A stretch of DNA of 64,000 nt. Origin: Phoronis australis (lineage: Eukaryota > Phoronida > Phoronidae). A program made the position numbers and the translations under genes. Numbering within the stretch: position 1 is the stretch's first letter; every line of letters begins with the position of its first letter. Below are positions 1 through 9,799 of this stretch, piece after piece. Below the pieces are notes generated by a model. It searched no databases and was not told where the DNA came from. It saw only the letters and a list, made by a program, of their open reading frames with translations. The stretch lies in the NCBI GenBank assembly GCA_002633005.1, contig NMRA01000097.1, positions 448,686 through 512,685 of the forward strand. Reading direction: 5' to 3'.

Positions 1-1321
1 TAGAGCAGGTTTAAAGATAATCTGCATTCCATAATGCTGGTTTAACTTTTAGACCAGTGGTCTACTAAAACCTGATTTAACTCTAGTAAAGACATGGTCT
101 AAATCAGTTTTCATTTCCCCAGCGAGGTCTATACTCCTTAGACCTGCATTAAAATCGTAAACCAAGTTGAACTTTATACTTGGACAGACCCATGTTTAAT
201 ACTATTTGAATATGACAGACTTTTGCTATATAGGTGCAACTGAATGATGCCGTGGTGTGCACTTCCAACGCAGTCTTAGAGCGAGGACAGACCAATTTCA
301 ATATTCAGTTTTAGAACGACACAAGATCAAACGTAACAGGGGGATCAGGAACTTTTATAGGGGGGGTCGGCACAAAGATTATTTAAAAGGAGTGTCTGGC
401 TCAACAATTTGAAAATTATAGATTAGATATCACTGAAATTAAAGGAAAAGGGGGGGCCCGGACCCCCCCCCCTCTTGACACCCTGGATCCACCTATACGT
501 AGACCAGCACGTACTGAAGGGTGTAATTCGGATTCCTCAGAAGTTGACGGGTCGAGCAGAGCGTCATCGTCGCAAGCGCAACGCGTATGACTGAAAAAGG
601 CATCTAAGGATTCTTCTGACCGAGTTGAGTCTCAATTGGTCCTCGATTAAGGTTGTCGGGCAGGGTCCTCCCCCCCCCCCCTTGGCCGCAAAAAGAAGTA
701 AAATGACACGGAACTATGTGTTTGAATTTACTTTGTTGCGGCTAATTGTGAGCAAGTACTTTAATGTGTGTATATGTTGGGCACAGAATGAAAAATATCT
801 CCTCATGGTATCCTAGATCTGCCACTGGATCCCTCACCGATGTTCTGGGCATTTTTTCACTGATGAAATTTTGTTCCTTGCCTTTATTATGGAGCAAATT
901 CTCTCCGAGCCTGCTGACTTTATTTGGCACCATATCACTTGTTCTTAATGACATTTGCTTTTCCTGTCATCGGTTATGGGAGGGAACATTTTTCCTCGTG
1001 AGAAAAGATTTCAGCCCTTTTCCGCAAATGTCTTCAATGATTCTACTGCTGTGTGCCATTGTGTACCCACGTGATCAAGGTTTCGTTGAATCATTCCAAT
1101 AGCTTCTCGGTTGAGTTAATCCGGACCAACACACTGAGGTGGCTTGAATACTTAAACCTGGTTTTACTAAATCCGCTTTATGGTCTAAGAAAACCAGGCT
1201 TTCAGACTTTTATACCATGTTGGCGAAATGCATGTTAGGAGTAAAATTAGACCAGGTTTAGGAAGACCATGGTTACAGAATAAACCTGGTTATAAAAAAA
1301 CACCTTTGTGAAATCGGCTGC
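1..1321. mobile_element. Inverted-repeat DNA element, copy 1 (left end cut by window edge)
   Basis: Bases 1-518 match 63486-64000 nearly base for base, with about one mismatch per 30-60 bases and a few small indels. The inner end carries repeated motifs around 'taaacctggttt'. Near 1120-1321 the same motifs occur in inverted orientation and end in 'gtgaaatcggctgc', the reverse complement of the 'cagccgatttcatgaa' start seen at 63436. This copy therefore probably has terminal inverted repeats and is about 1.37 kb long, with some 50 bases lost before the window. No transposase was recognised, so it looks non-autonomous. The superfamily is not assigned. Confidence 0.7.
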
Positions 1322-2209
1322 AACTGTTACGCTCAATGGTTTCTTACAAATACATGTATCCAATACGGGTTGCAATATACCAGCCACTCGGTCCACTGGT
1401 CGAAATTGTTGTCTAGGAAAGAGAAAAAGCCGTCAATACAATCCACTAAGATTTCACATAAATATGTAATATATATGCTCTGTGCGCATGCGGACCCTCG
1501 TTACGACTAGACTATTTACTCACAGCACGTTCGATATGCCCGTTGTCTGTATCATCATTCAACGCCCACCAACTCCATTGGTGAAAGTTGTACTCGGGCA
1601 ATCGTTGGGTGCTACCGTCTCTTGTCACAACTGTTGACAAATAGATTACCGTGTAGTAGTAATACACTTCATTCACCCCGACAAAAATACATTTGATACA
1701 GATTTACGCTTACGGAGACTCCGTGAAGTACCCGAAGGTTCCACTGACCACGTAGCCACCACAGAATGAAACATACAGTGTTACAGACAATCAGAATTAC
1801 AAAAAATTAGGTGATAATGAAATTTAAAACTACTTGTAAAAAGACTAGGAGTGATTATCGAAAATAGTTACACACAAAGCAGTTGGAAATAGTGCACTCA
1901 CGTTCATAACTTTCAAAACAAACATTCTTAAAATAATTTATAACAGAGAGTAACGAATGGGTAAACAGTTTTTGGGAGACACTTTCAGGAAGGTTAATAG
2001 TGATATGGGGTGGGGTATTGCGAAGTGAATCTTCAGCACAACAAGGAGTTTGTAGAAGGTGCCGTTGCCTAGTGTAAAGTTTATTACAGACACACGGGTT
2101 AATAAATTGAACGTGTTAAAAATGAAGATAAGTAATTAAGAACATATTAGTAGAAAAATTTAATAATAGCAACAACATACAACTTGTTTTTTTGAGTATC
2201 TGTGTAGTC
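1322..2209. other. Intergenic, nothing recognised
   Basis: No coding region or repeat boundary was recognised here. The stretch is AT-rich and has many stop codons in all frames. Confidence 0.4.
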
Positions 2210-2509
2210 TTAAATAAACTTAAGAATCTGTATGGGCATTAAAATAACTAGAGGTAATACCGAGAATAACCTTTTCTGTAATTTGAAAATTCTATGATGT
2301 TCACACCCCCATAGTAGAATGTCATAATTAAAATGAGGAAGGACAAAACCATTATATACACTTTTTAACGTTTCAAAGGGCAAGAAATGTTTTATGTTAT
2401 TAAGAACACCACAGAATCTGTTTATCTTTCTCAACAAATCGTTTATGTGTGGACTCCATAACAAGTTTTGTTGATGGTAACACCAAGTAAATTGAAAGAG
2501 CGACCTCAA
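2210..2509 (-). pseudogene. LINE reverse transcriptase remnant (C-terminal part)
   Basis: The minus-strand frame reads WSPHINDLLRKINRF, then SVYNGFVLPHFNYDILLWG and then KLQKR. This is the conserved C-terminal block of jockey/CR1/RTE-type non-LTR reverse transcriptases (motif 'Y..LI.PHF.Y....WG', then 'KLQ.R'). Just upstream, another frame reads LGVTINK, the usual block before 'WS.HI', so a frameshift separates the two. No intact ORF surrounds it. It is a dead fragment of a few hundred bases. The family is clear; the clade is not. Confidence 0.75.
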
Positions 2510-3473
2510 ACCGTGTACAAGACATTACCCAACAACCAGAGCCAAAACTGCATCAGCCTAACTACGTATGGTTTTATTAAGTTTACACAGTATTCAGAAA
2601 CCTATTTACAATACGGAATCGGCACTCATTAGGCAGTATCATTTTTCTCTATACGTAAACAACAACGCAAGCAATATTGTGACGTGTATGAAGGAATGTT
2701 ACGTGTTCTAATGAAGCCAAGAACAGATAAAACAAGTACAAAGGTACACCGTATAGCGTCAGTTCAGAATTGAAAATCCATGTATATTTTAAACAGCAGT
2801 ACCTGCACTTATGTCAAGGTTATAGCGAATTTCTTCCACTATAATTTTGCTTACGGAGTTCCAGCCCGTAGAGCCGTATATAGTAGAGCCCGCTGTTCTG
2901 GCAATATGGATTTGAATGGATCTTAACCCTGCTTTGATGTTGTCGCACAAACCTTCAACTACAACAAGAAATCAAGTCCATTGCTTTTTCGATGAATCAG
3001 AACAGAACACGCGTAACCTCAATGCAGCGACATGATACAACACTTCATGTCATTGACATGTCGTTCGCACATGCGCTGCCATACTTTAAATTTAGTCTGT
3101 AGACAGATGGCAAAGGTAAGCAGTGATGGGTTGCCAGCTCATGAAATGTTTTCATGGTGGAGCTAGGAGAATGTTGCATTCAATGTGCTTTTGTATATGT
3201 AATCGTTTAATTCAATTGTTTTGTTTGGGAAGACATGGAGGTGGGAATTGCAAATTCTCTTCACTGGCATCAAAACGAGACAATACCGACCCTTTAATTG
3301 ACATTGAGAAATAGTTGTTGTTCATTTCTCAAACTTTAACAGATACTACAAAACGCCCGACTTAAGTCCTGTGACCGGTTGCATGAAACACTCCCAAATG
3401 GGGACTCCACCGGGTTTATTCAATCTTTTGTGTATTTGTTTCGTTCTACCCTCAAAGTTATAATATTTTATAC
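2510..3473. other. Intergenic, nothing recognised
   Basis: No feature could be supported. The 63-codon open frame at 3123-3314 has no recognisable motif and looks like chance. Confidence 0.4.
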
Positions 3474-4250
3474 CACAATATTAGCCTAGATTGGCAGATA
3501 CAATCGTGTAATAACCCATAAAGTTATCTCACTAGTGAGATAACGATTTGGCGGGAAACCGAGGACGGAGTCCAACCCGGGACCCTGCAATTGGTGGTCG
3601 CCGACCACTACACCATGCAGCGACTGACGTCATCAAGAGTGAAAATAGAATACTTAAATGAGCACGCGCAATAATCGCATGTTCAACAAACCGCATTGTG
3701 CTGTACTGTACTTATACGCTACAAAAAATAAGACACATAATTTCCATAAAAATGATATCTTAATTCCGTGAATTTTTTCTCTCATGTCCTCGTACTTCTA
3801 AATCACCCATCTCCAGTTTGAATGCAGGTATCGTGTCTTCAAGATCTTTGACTTGAGATTTATATTCAGTTACCACTGGTAACCTACTTTAGCAGGCGAT
3901 AATTTCCCGGTCGAAGCTTAGCGTGAAAAAACGTGTTTTAAGCTATAATAGTTGGTAAACCTTAATTTATAAATTCAATTTATTTCTATTATATTTAAGT
4001 TTTCAATTGGTTTTGAGTAAAATCATTATTTGACAAAAATGCCCTGCTTTTCTTAAAAGGTCACGACCTCCGACCCCGGGCCTCTGACATACAAAGTAGT
4101 TACAAAGCCGTGGAGAGTTAGAAAAGGTAAATCGATTCATTGCAATGTTTCTCGTTCAGTATGTGGTATAAATAGATTATTACATGTTCTCGGCCGTTAT
4201 CCCCTTATCTAGAGCCCTTTTGGATTTTGGAGAATTATCACCCTCGTGGC
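3474..4250. repeat. Interspersed repeat with tRNA-like module, tandem copy A
   Basis: This copy shares long blocks with copy B at 4344-4900: 'acaatattagcct', a 'gttatctcac..gtgagataac' palindrome, the tRNA-like part, the 'gagcacgcgca' block, 'ggtatcgtgt' and 'gaagcttagcgtga'. Copy A keeps about 270 bases (roughly 3985-4185) that copy B lacks. The same segment recurs alone at 42765-43085. Two adjacent direct copies suggest a tandem duplication or nested insertion. Confidence 0.7.
3550..3630 (-). repeat. Degenerate tRNA-like module
   Basis: On the minus strand this aligns with the better-preserved module at 4411-4490. The A-box area (tggtgtagtggt) is intact, but the B-box is mutated (gggttggactccg instead of ggttcgaatcc). 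It is a tRNA-derived fossil and not a working tRNA gene. Confidence 0.55.
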
Positions 4251-4318
4251 TAACGCCACTCTGGCGATAATTCTCCAAAATCAACTCGGGCTCTAGATAA
4301 CGGGGGATAACGACTTCG
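4190..4318. repeat. Palindrome at the copy A/B junction
   Basis: The left arm (cgttatccccttatctagag, then ggattttggagaattatc) is the inverted complement of the right arm (gataattctccaaaat, then ctctagataacgggggataacg). The central spacer is about 20-25 bases. Single-arm versions of the same sequence occur at 4826-4893 and 43010-43060. The arms may be the inverted termini of the repeat, joined end to end here. Confidence 0.7.
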
Positions 4319-4343
4319 CCATGTAACAATCTATACTTATACA

Positions 4344-4900
4344 ACAATATTAGCCTCGAATGGCAGATACAACCGTGTATAAAGTTATCTCACTAATGAG
4401 ATAACATTTTGGCGGGAAACCAAGGCCGGATTCGAACCCGGGCCTCATCAGTTGCGAGTCGCCGACTTTACCACTACACCATTCAGCGGCTGACGTCATC
4501 GAACGTGAAAATAGAATACTTAAATGAGCACGCGCAGCAATTGCATGTTCAGCAAAGTGCATTGCACCGACAATTATACGCTATAAGACGCATAATTTCC
4601 ATAAAAACGATATTTTAATTCAGTGAAATTTTCTCTCGTGTTCTCTCACTTCTAAATTACCGATCTCCAATTTGAATGCAGGTATCGTGTGGTCGGGATC
4701 CTTTGACTTGAGCATTATAGTCAGTTACTAGTGGTAACCTGCTTTAGCAGACGATATATTCCCGGTTGAAGCTTAGCGTGATAAAATGTGTAGTAAGCTA
4801 TAACAGTTGCTAAACCTTAATTTATAGGCTCACAGTCGTTATCCCCCTTATCTAGACCACGAGTGGATTTTGGAGAATTATCGCCCGAGGGGCCATGTAA
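4344..4900. repeat. Interspersed repeat with tRNA-like module, tandem copy B
   Basis: Direct repeat of 3474-4250 at an estimated 80-85% identity by eye, with an internal deletion of about 270 bases. It ends in the same 'gttatccccc.tatctaga' and 'ggattttggagaattatcgccc' arm seen at 4190. It holds no protein-coding signal. Confidence 0.7.
4411..4490 (-). repeat. tRNA-like module with Pol III A and B boxes
   Basis: The minus strand carries an A-box-like tggtgtagtggtaaag and a perfect B box, ggttcgaatcc, at tRNA spacing. The anticodon-loop region reads ctcgcaa, which would give CGC (Ala), but the stems are imperfect. This is the usual head of a tRNA-derived SINE. The flanking body is unusually long for a SINE, so a composite element is possible. 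Confidence 0.6.
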
Positions 4901-5133
4901 TAATCTGTATTTATCTATCACTTCATCTTTACCATGAGCTTCTCTGTAACTGATGTCATTTTCTAATAATATAACTAAAGACTCAGCCATTACTTCAGTA
5001 AAAAATAGTAAAGTGAGACTTAGTCCTTAGATTAGGTGCGTTACATGGAGAGATCCCTATTTATTTTCAATGATCTTGAGAATTCATCTTAAATTTCAAT
5101 CTCCATTTGTATCAAAGCCAAATGTTGACTTAC

Positions 5134-5750
5134 TTAAAGGAGAAGGCAACGGCTACCTATTTCATGTCATTTTGAGAAAAAAGGTTCGTTGATTATTCTA
5201 GACATATTTTTGAGTGAATTACAGTTTTGGCAATTTAAACAATTACTCGTCCTCTACTCCGGAAGTGACGTTTTGGAGGCAAGAATTTCGGGCCAATTTA
5301 TTTCCAAATGGTCTAACTGTGAGAGCTGCCGAGTCAGTCATTCTTCTATCTCGGTTGTGGTAAGTTCGGTCGTTGTTTGTTTTTGTTTATGAGTCAGTCA
5401 ACATGCCACACTGTTGCTGCGCACCGGGATGTACTCATTATCGTCACACGGACAGAAGAACAACTGTCCCACTTACCCGCACGCAGCAACAGTGTGGCAT
5501 GTTGACTGACTCGTAAACAAAAGCAAACAACGACCGAACTTATCACAACCGAGATAGAACAATGCATGACTAGGCAGCTCTCACAATCAGACCACCGAAA
5601 TTCTTGCCTCCCAAAACGTCAGTTCCGGAGTAGAGAACGAATAATTAATTAAATTACGAAAAGCTGCAATTAAGTGAAAAATATGTCTGAGATAATCAAC
5701 GATCCTAATTTCGCTAAAAATGACACGAAAAAGGTTGCCTTCCCCTTTAA
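5134..5750. mobile_element. Fold-back element: two head-to-head 5' ends of a THAP-encoding transposon
   Basis: Arm 1 (5134-5428) and arm 2 (5476-5750) are inverted copies with about 47 bases between them. Both start at 'ttaaagg(a/g)gaaggcaac', pass through 'cgttgattat' and 'tccggaagtgacgtttt', and run inward to a start codon (5403 on plus, 5500 on minus). On plus that codon opens MPHCCCAPGCTHY, the Cys-rich start of a THAP zinc finger. The plus frame stops after about 37 codons. The copy at 49386 has the same layout but continues into a THAP domain. P-type transposases carry N-terminal THAP domains, so a P-like parent is plausible; I did not see its transposase. Confidence 0.75.
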
Positions 5751-6529
5751 CAGATTCAAACAACAGAACGAATGGGGAATCAGTGTTTTTTCCGACACAC
5801 GAATACGCAGTAGATTTAGTAGTGTCCATACTTGGGAGTGTTTCATGCAACCGTGTACTGAAGCTCTAGTCTGGACGCGTGGGCTTCACGACAAAGGTTC
5901 GACAAAGCATTTGTGAGATACACTGTATCTTCCAGTTCACTTACTAACTCCAGTTCCATCCAAGGTACGGTCAACCATTCGTTTTTCAGAGTGGGAGAAA
6001 ATACCATCTATGACACCAGGGCTTGTGCAATCATGGCCGTCAAAACGAATATAGTAGTACAGACAGCCATATCGGTGCAAGGTGATACTGGATTGAAAAA
6101 GAACACGAATAGCAGAGTCTGCTGCTCTCTTAAAGTAGTGGTACGACTGAAATACAACAGGAGGCAGTGTGAGGCAAGAAACGCAGTAAAGGAGTTTCCA
6201 AGTTTTGGGTTACTTAGGGTTACCCAAAAAGTTACCCAAACCGTTGCTCCTTGAACATTATATTACTACTAAAGCATACATTTCAAAATTACTGTGAGTG
6301 GATGTCATTTCTACCAGAACAATAATGTTGCCGTTTCATGGTGTTTCTAAATTCGCTTTAGTGTTCCCCGTTTCCGTGCAATAGCATTAAATTTATAGGA
6401 AGCGAACTAAGCTGTCAATCACTGGAGTGCATTTGTCACTTGAGATGCATGTTGTTGGTGCTTGCAGTGGTTCCACTATACAGTGTGTTAACTACAACCA
6501 CGCTATTCCAATCAAACAGATGTTGCAAT
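5751..6529. other. Intergenic, nothing recognised
   Basis: Open frames of 80-113 codons lie here (5674-6254) but show no motif, and the first overlaps the palindrome arm. I regard them as chance. Confidence 0.4.
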
Positions 6530-6660
6530 GCTGTCAGTTACCGAAGAATAAAAATATAAAATCGTAAAGCTACGTAAAACTAAAATGACGAGCGCCGGTA
6601 CTAAAATATATTAAAATATCCCCACGTATCGAGCGATGCGCTCTTTCTCAAGGGTGTACT
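6530..6660 (-). repeat. Hairpin-bearing repeat, possibly a Penelope-type terminus
   Basis: On minus it reads cccttgagaaagagcg, then cat, then cgctcgatacgtgg: a short stem (gagcg/cgctc) followed by GA-A-CGT. It is followed by tattttagtaccggcgctcg. The same order recurs on plus at 11049-11125. The layout resembles terminal repeats of Penelope-like elements, but I saw no reverse transcriptase beside it. Confidence 0.4.
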
Positions 6661-6989
6661 ACAGACTGCTGAATACATGTGGATAGAACTAAAATGAAAT
6701 GGCACAGGGGACCTCATAGTGACATGCAATAAACGTGTCATACGCAGGCCTGCCCCACTTGTAGTTGTCATGTCCTTTTTTGTTCATATTGTTCACGGTT
6801 ATCGTATGTTGGATGGTGATTTTTCAAAATACATGTATATCTGGTTAACATACAACAGTGACGTTTTAAGGTAAATCCACGAATTCTCCCTTAGTAGTGC
6901 GTCTGGATTGTGGCCTGACAACTTGACAATACAAGGAACACAGTGAAGCAACTGACAGTAAGACCAAAAAGTTTTCAAAGTTTTTGCTT

Positions 6990-7290
6990 ATAGAGTAACA
7001 TGGGGCAAACCGCCCCTATTAAGCAAGAATCTGTTTGTCTTCCTCCATAGGTTTCAGAAATACTTCGAAATAACTGCATTTGATTTCGGTTAGATTGCTC
7101 TACATTATATCACAAAATGATGCCGATATTCTTAATCTAAAAAATCACAGATCAAAAACTAAAGAATTAAATTTGGCCTTTTTGCCCCATGCTCGGGGCA
7201 AAACGCCTTTTCACAGGGGGCAAGAGGTCTGGCATGGGCGTTATGCCCCATATGTGATTGACACAGTACCCCAAGTATGCACAGCTAAAA
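6990..7290. mobile_element. Tigger element terminal region (3' side)
   Basis: Repeated 'ggggcaaa.cgcccc' motifs occur at 7000-7018, 7184-7205 and 7232-7252. They are GC-rich islands in AT-rich DNA and look like terminal or subterminal repeats. Their position downstream of the minus-strand transposase makes this the probable 3' end of the element. A weaker counterpart near 10080-10145 (gacaaaaagcccatgtagc, then tttaccccc) may mark the other end. No clean target-site duplication was seen. Confidence 0.5.
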
Positions 7291-7507
7291 TATACTTTCT
7301 ATAAAAGTTTAATAATATCAATTTTATGAGTGGTTAAGTCGTGTTAAGTTGAACAGTAAAATGCCAATCTTTAAGTACTGCATTCTAAGAAGCTGGTGTA
7401 TTTATAGAAATAAGCACATCATAAGAAATGCGCATTACTTTATTCAACAAAGCAAAAAATCTAGCTTATCTATCAAATTTATCACAACACGTTAACAGTC
7501 GCTATAA

Positions 7508-7745
7508 TTATTCGCAGATGGGAAACACGATGATGAGTAAATCAGGTGTGCAGGCCTCATGTGCCCAGTTGTGGCATTTCTGGCACTGCAGCCACAGTTC
7601 CCGAGGTGTTGAGCAACTGTATGACTCTCCGAACACCACACACATCTCGTCATTCTCTCGGGTCTCTGCTAGTCTTTTCTTGTGTTTTTTTTTCTTCGCT
7701 GACTGGGATGTTTTCTTTCCCTTTTTTCCTCTAGCTTTCTCTTTT
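7508..7745 (-). pseudogene. C-terminal zinc-finger segment of the Tigger transposase
   Basis: One minus frame reads a Lys-rich linker (KEKARGKKGKK) and then MCVVFGESYSCS, ELWLQCQKCHNWAHEAC and FPICE*. This matches the PHD-like Cys/His finger that ends many Tigger transposases (C..CGE....LW.QC..C..WAHE.C......C..C). Two ligand positions look lost: Phe where CVVC expects Cys, and VFPIC where VCPIC is usual. The frame differs from that of the OTU-like segment just upstream, so at least one frameshift lies near 7745. Confidence 0.65.
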
Positions 7746-8373
7746 AGGGTGATGAAGTGGCTACAGCCGCTGCTTCTGCCCTCGATGTCGAGTGCCGAGA
7801 TGAGCTCGGCAATGGCGACAGTTGTCTTATGATGTCTTCGATTTCCTCTTGCTCAAGAACTCTCTTGTACTGCAGAACACATGTATAGTGACCAACATCG
7901 TCACCAATCCTTGTAATTCGTACAATGAGGGGCTGCTTCTCAGGCTTTCCGATTCCGAATTGTGCGATAACAGCGTCGTCAGAATTCAGCACGGTGATGT
8001 TATTTTCAATCACTTTGCTTAATGCCGCCAACTCTAGTTTTCCTGGCATACACGTCGGGTCAGCTAAGGCAGCTATGCTTTCTTTCATCGAGTTGTATTG
8101 CAGTTCCCTCGGTAGGTCCCCATTGATTACCTCCGTATTCAACCCCTCATATTCATCGATGTTCTGGCACATGCAATTGATCACTTTCCCTCTCAGACCA
8201 TCAGCTTGGGTAGTCTCTTATAAATCCATGATAGGATCTAACGGTCGTCCATGCTGATCTCTCTCCGCATCTTGGAGATACATCTCCATAGAGATTACCA
8301 AACTGCAGAAAAGACAGCGTCCATCCCCCGACGTTTGTATTTCTCTAACCGTCGACGGTATTTCGACGGCGTT
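7744..8373 (-). pseudogene. OTU-type cysteine protease region between transposase and zinc finger
   Basis: One frame of about 210 codons is broken by a single TAA near 8219. It starts with TSGDGRCLFCSLVI, the OTU catalytic block (D-G-x-C-L-F/W-x-S/A) with Asp and Cys kept. It continues through ELAALSKVIENNITVLNSDD and QFGIGKPEKQPLIVRITRIG and ends in DVGHYTCVL, where OTU enzymes place the catalytic His. OTU enzymes cleave ubiquitin or act as processing proteases. The segment starts within about 10 bases of the transposase stop but in another frame. It lies inside the element, between DDE and finger. It may be a domain fused in the intact parent; this copy is inactive. Confidence 0.65.
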
Positions 8374-8378
8374 CTACG

Positions 8379-9375
8379 TCAGTGAGTCTGCCAATACCAC
8401 AGCAGGCGAGCAGCATCTTGTTCTTCCTTCGAGATCACCATGAAGGACCCTTCAAAGTCTTCATCTCCAAACACATTTAGGTCAAAAAGCCATAACCCGC
8501 AAGCCAGAAAGCCATTTACTAATCTCGCAGTCGGGGACGGCTGTGAGAAGAAATGCTTTGCCTGATAGTGCTGCAGTTTCGTAAATAGTGATTCTCCCCC
8601 TGTGTTGGCCGTCATCCAGCTGTCAGCCTCTGCATTAAAGGCGGCCTTTAAGGATTTGTAGTAACATCGGTCAAATGGTTGTAATTTGTTTGTGCAATGC
8701 GGTGGAAACGTTATCAGTTCTATGCCTTTATCGCGACAATAGTCGTCTGCTTGAAGCGTTTTGTGACAATGGTGCCCGTCTAATAAAATAATGTGAGGAC
8801 TTTCCTTCGAACAGTTCGTCATTTTCTTAAAATGTTCCAGCCATTCACAAAACAGATCTGCATTTGTCCTTCCACTGCGACTGGCGCGCTTGACTGACAG
8901 TGGAGGAGCATTATTCATTAAGCTCTCCTGCATTCGCCTTCTGGGAAATATATACATAGGGGGTGCATGTACCGGAAGCACTACATACACAACTCAAGTG
9001 ACTAGTGCTCCTCTTTCACGACTTGTTATTCTCCCAACCTGACGAACGCCTTTGCAAGCCATTACTTTCCGTGCTTGCTGGACCGTTGTGAAACCTGGTC
9101 TCATCCATATTCCAAATCCTTGATGGCAAGTAATTGTGCTCATTTAGACAATCCTGGAGTACGCTGTAAAAGCCAGAAACTCGCTGTTTATTAAACCGCA
9201 AAACCCTGGACATACTTGCGCCCGTGGGTTTTCTCAAACTGAGGTCGTGTCGCCTGAAGAAAACCTTTGCCCAGTCTGTTCCTGCCAACTTGGTTGTCTT
9301 GTTGAAGGGATGATCAAGGCCGTTTCAGTGACATCGAAAGCAAGTCTGCGCAAGTCATGCATGCACAGCCCGAAC
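8379..9375 (-). pseudogene. pogo/Tigger-type DDE transposase, HTH and catalytic domains, broken
   Basis: From 9375 downward the frame reads EGMQRRLFGLCMHDLRRLAF, then TDWAKVFFRRHDLSLRKP (CENP-B/Tc5-type helix-turn-helix) and SRIWNMDET, the first catalytic Asp. A 1-nt frameshift after DET moves the coding frame, and a TGA lies near 8995. The frame is then open from PPMYIFPRRRM through IILLDGHHCH (second Asp) and NKLQPFDRCYYK (third Asp) to CGLWLFDLNVF, the typical C-terminal core. The stop is at 8379. All three catalytic acidic residues survive, but the gene is dead. Confidence 0.85.
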
Positions 9376-9397
9376 AAACGACGCTGCATTCCCTCTA

Positions 9398-9557
9398 CAG
9401 TGGCGGATCTAGAGTGGGCCCAAGGGGGGCATGCCCCCCCTAAAACTCTCCTAGATTCGATTTGGCAATTCGAGGGTGTGAATTTCTGACGGGCAAAATC
9501 CTGGCTAATACTCTGCCCTGCCCCCCCCCCTAACTAAAAATCCTGGATCCGTCCCTA
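9398..9557. mobile_element. MITE with 5-bp target-site duplication, inserted in the Tigger gene
   Basis: It begins cagtggcggatctag and ends ggatccgtccct, with 'ctcta' at 9393-9397 and again at 9558-9562. Its sequence matches the reverse complement of 23639-23794 along the full 160 bases, including 'gggcaaaatcctggctaata' and 'aactaaaaatcctgga'. It separates the psq-like N-terminus (9582-9788) from the rest of the transposase, so it landed in an existing Tigger copy. It has no coding capacity. Confidence 0.8.
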
Positions 9558-9581
9558 CTCTACGTGTGTTTTAGGCTCTTT

Positions 9582-9788
9582 TTAGACCTTAACAGGGAAA
9601 GATGAGTTGAATGTTTCAAACTTGAATGTGCCCGGTTCATCCACGCGACTGTCCCGGTGACGCCGGAGGTTTCGGGCCGGGGTTTTGAAGTCTTTGCTAG
9701 CCCTGAACAGAAGAACTCCTTCAACTACTGCCTTTAGCGCTGTTTGTAAAATTTCTTCTTTATACTTTCGTACCATCTCTAAAACCAA
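9582..9788 (-). pseudogene. psq-like helix-turn-helix N-terminus of the Tigger transposase
   Basis: The frame reads MVRKYKEEILQTALKAVVEG, then LLFRASKDFKTPARNLRRH. This fits the psq/CENP-B N-terminal DNA-binding motif (A...V..G......A...F.IP...L.RR) used by pogo-type transposases. It lies on the same strand just upstream of the remaining transposase, cut off by the MITE. ATG at 9770 (MVRKY) or 9788 could be the start. Confidence 0.65.
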
Positions 9789-9799
9789 AATACCGAATA

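Noticed and set aside
4411-4490. A genuine tRNA gene
   Set aside because: Acceptor and anticodon stems do not close properly, and the module is part of a dispersed repeat.
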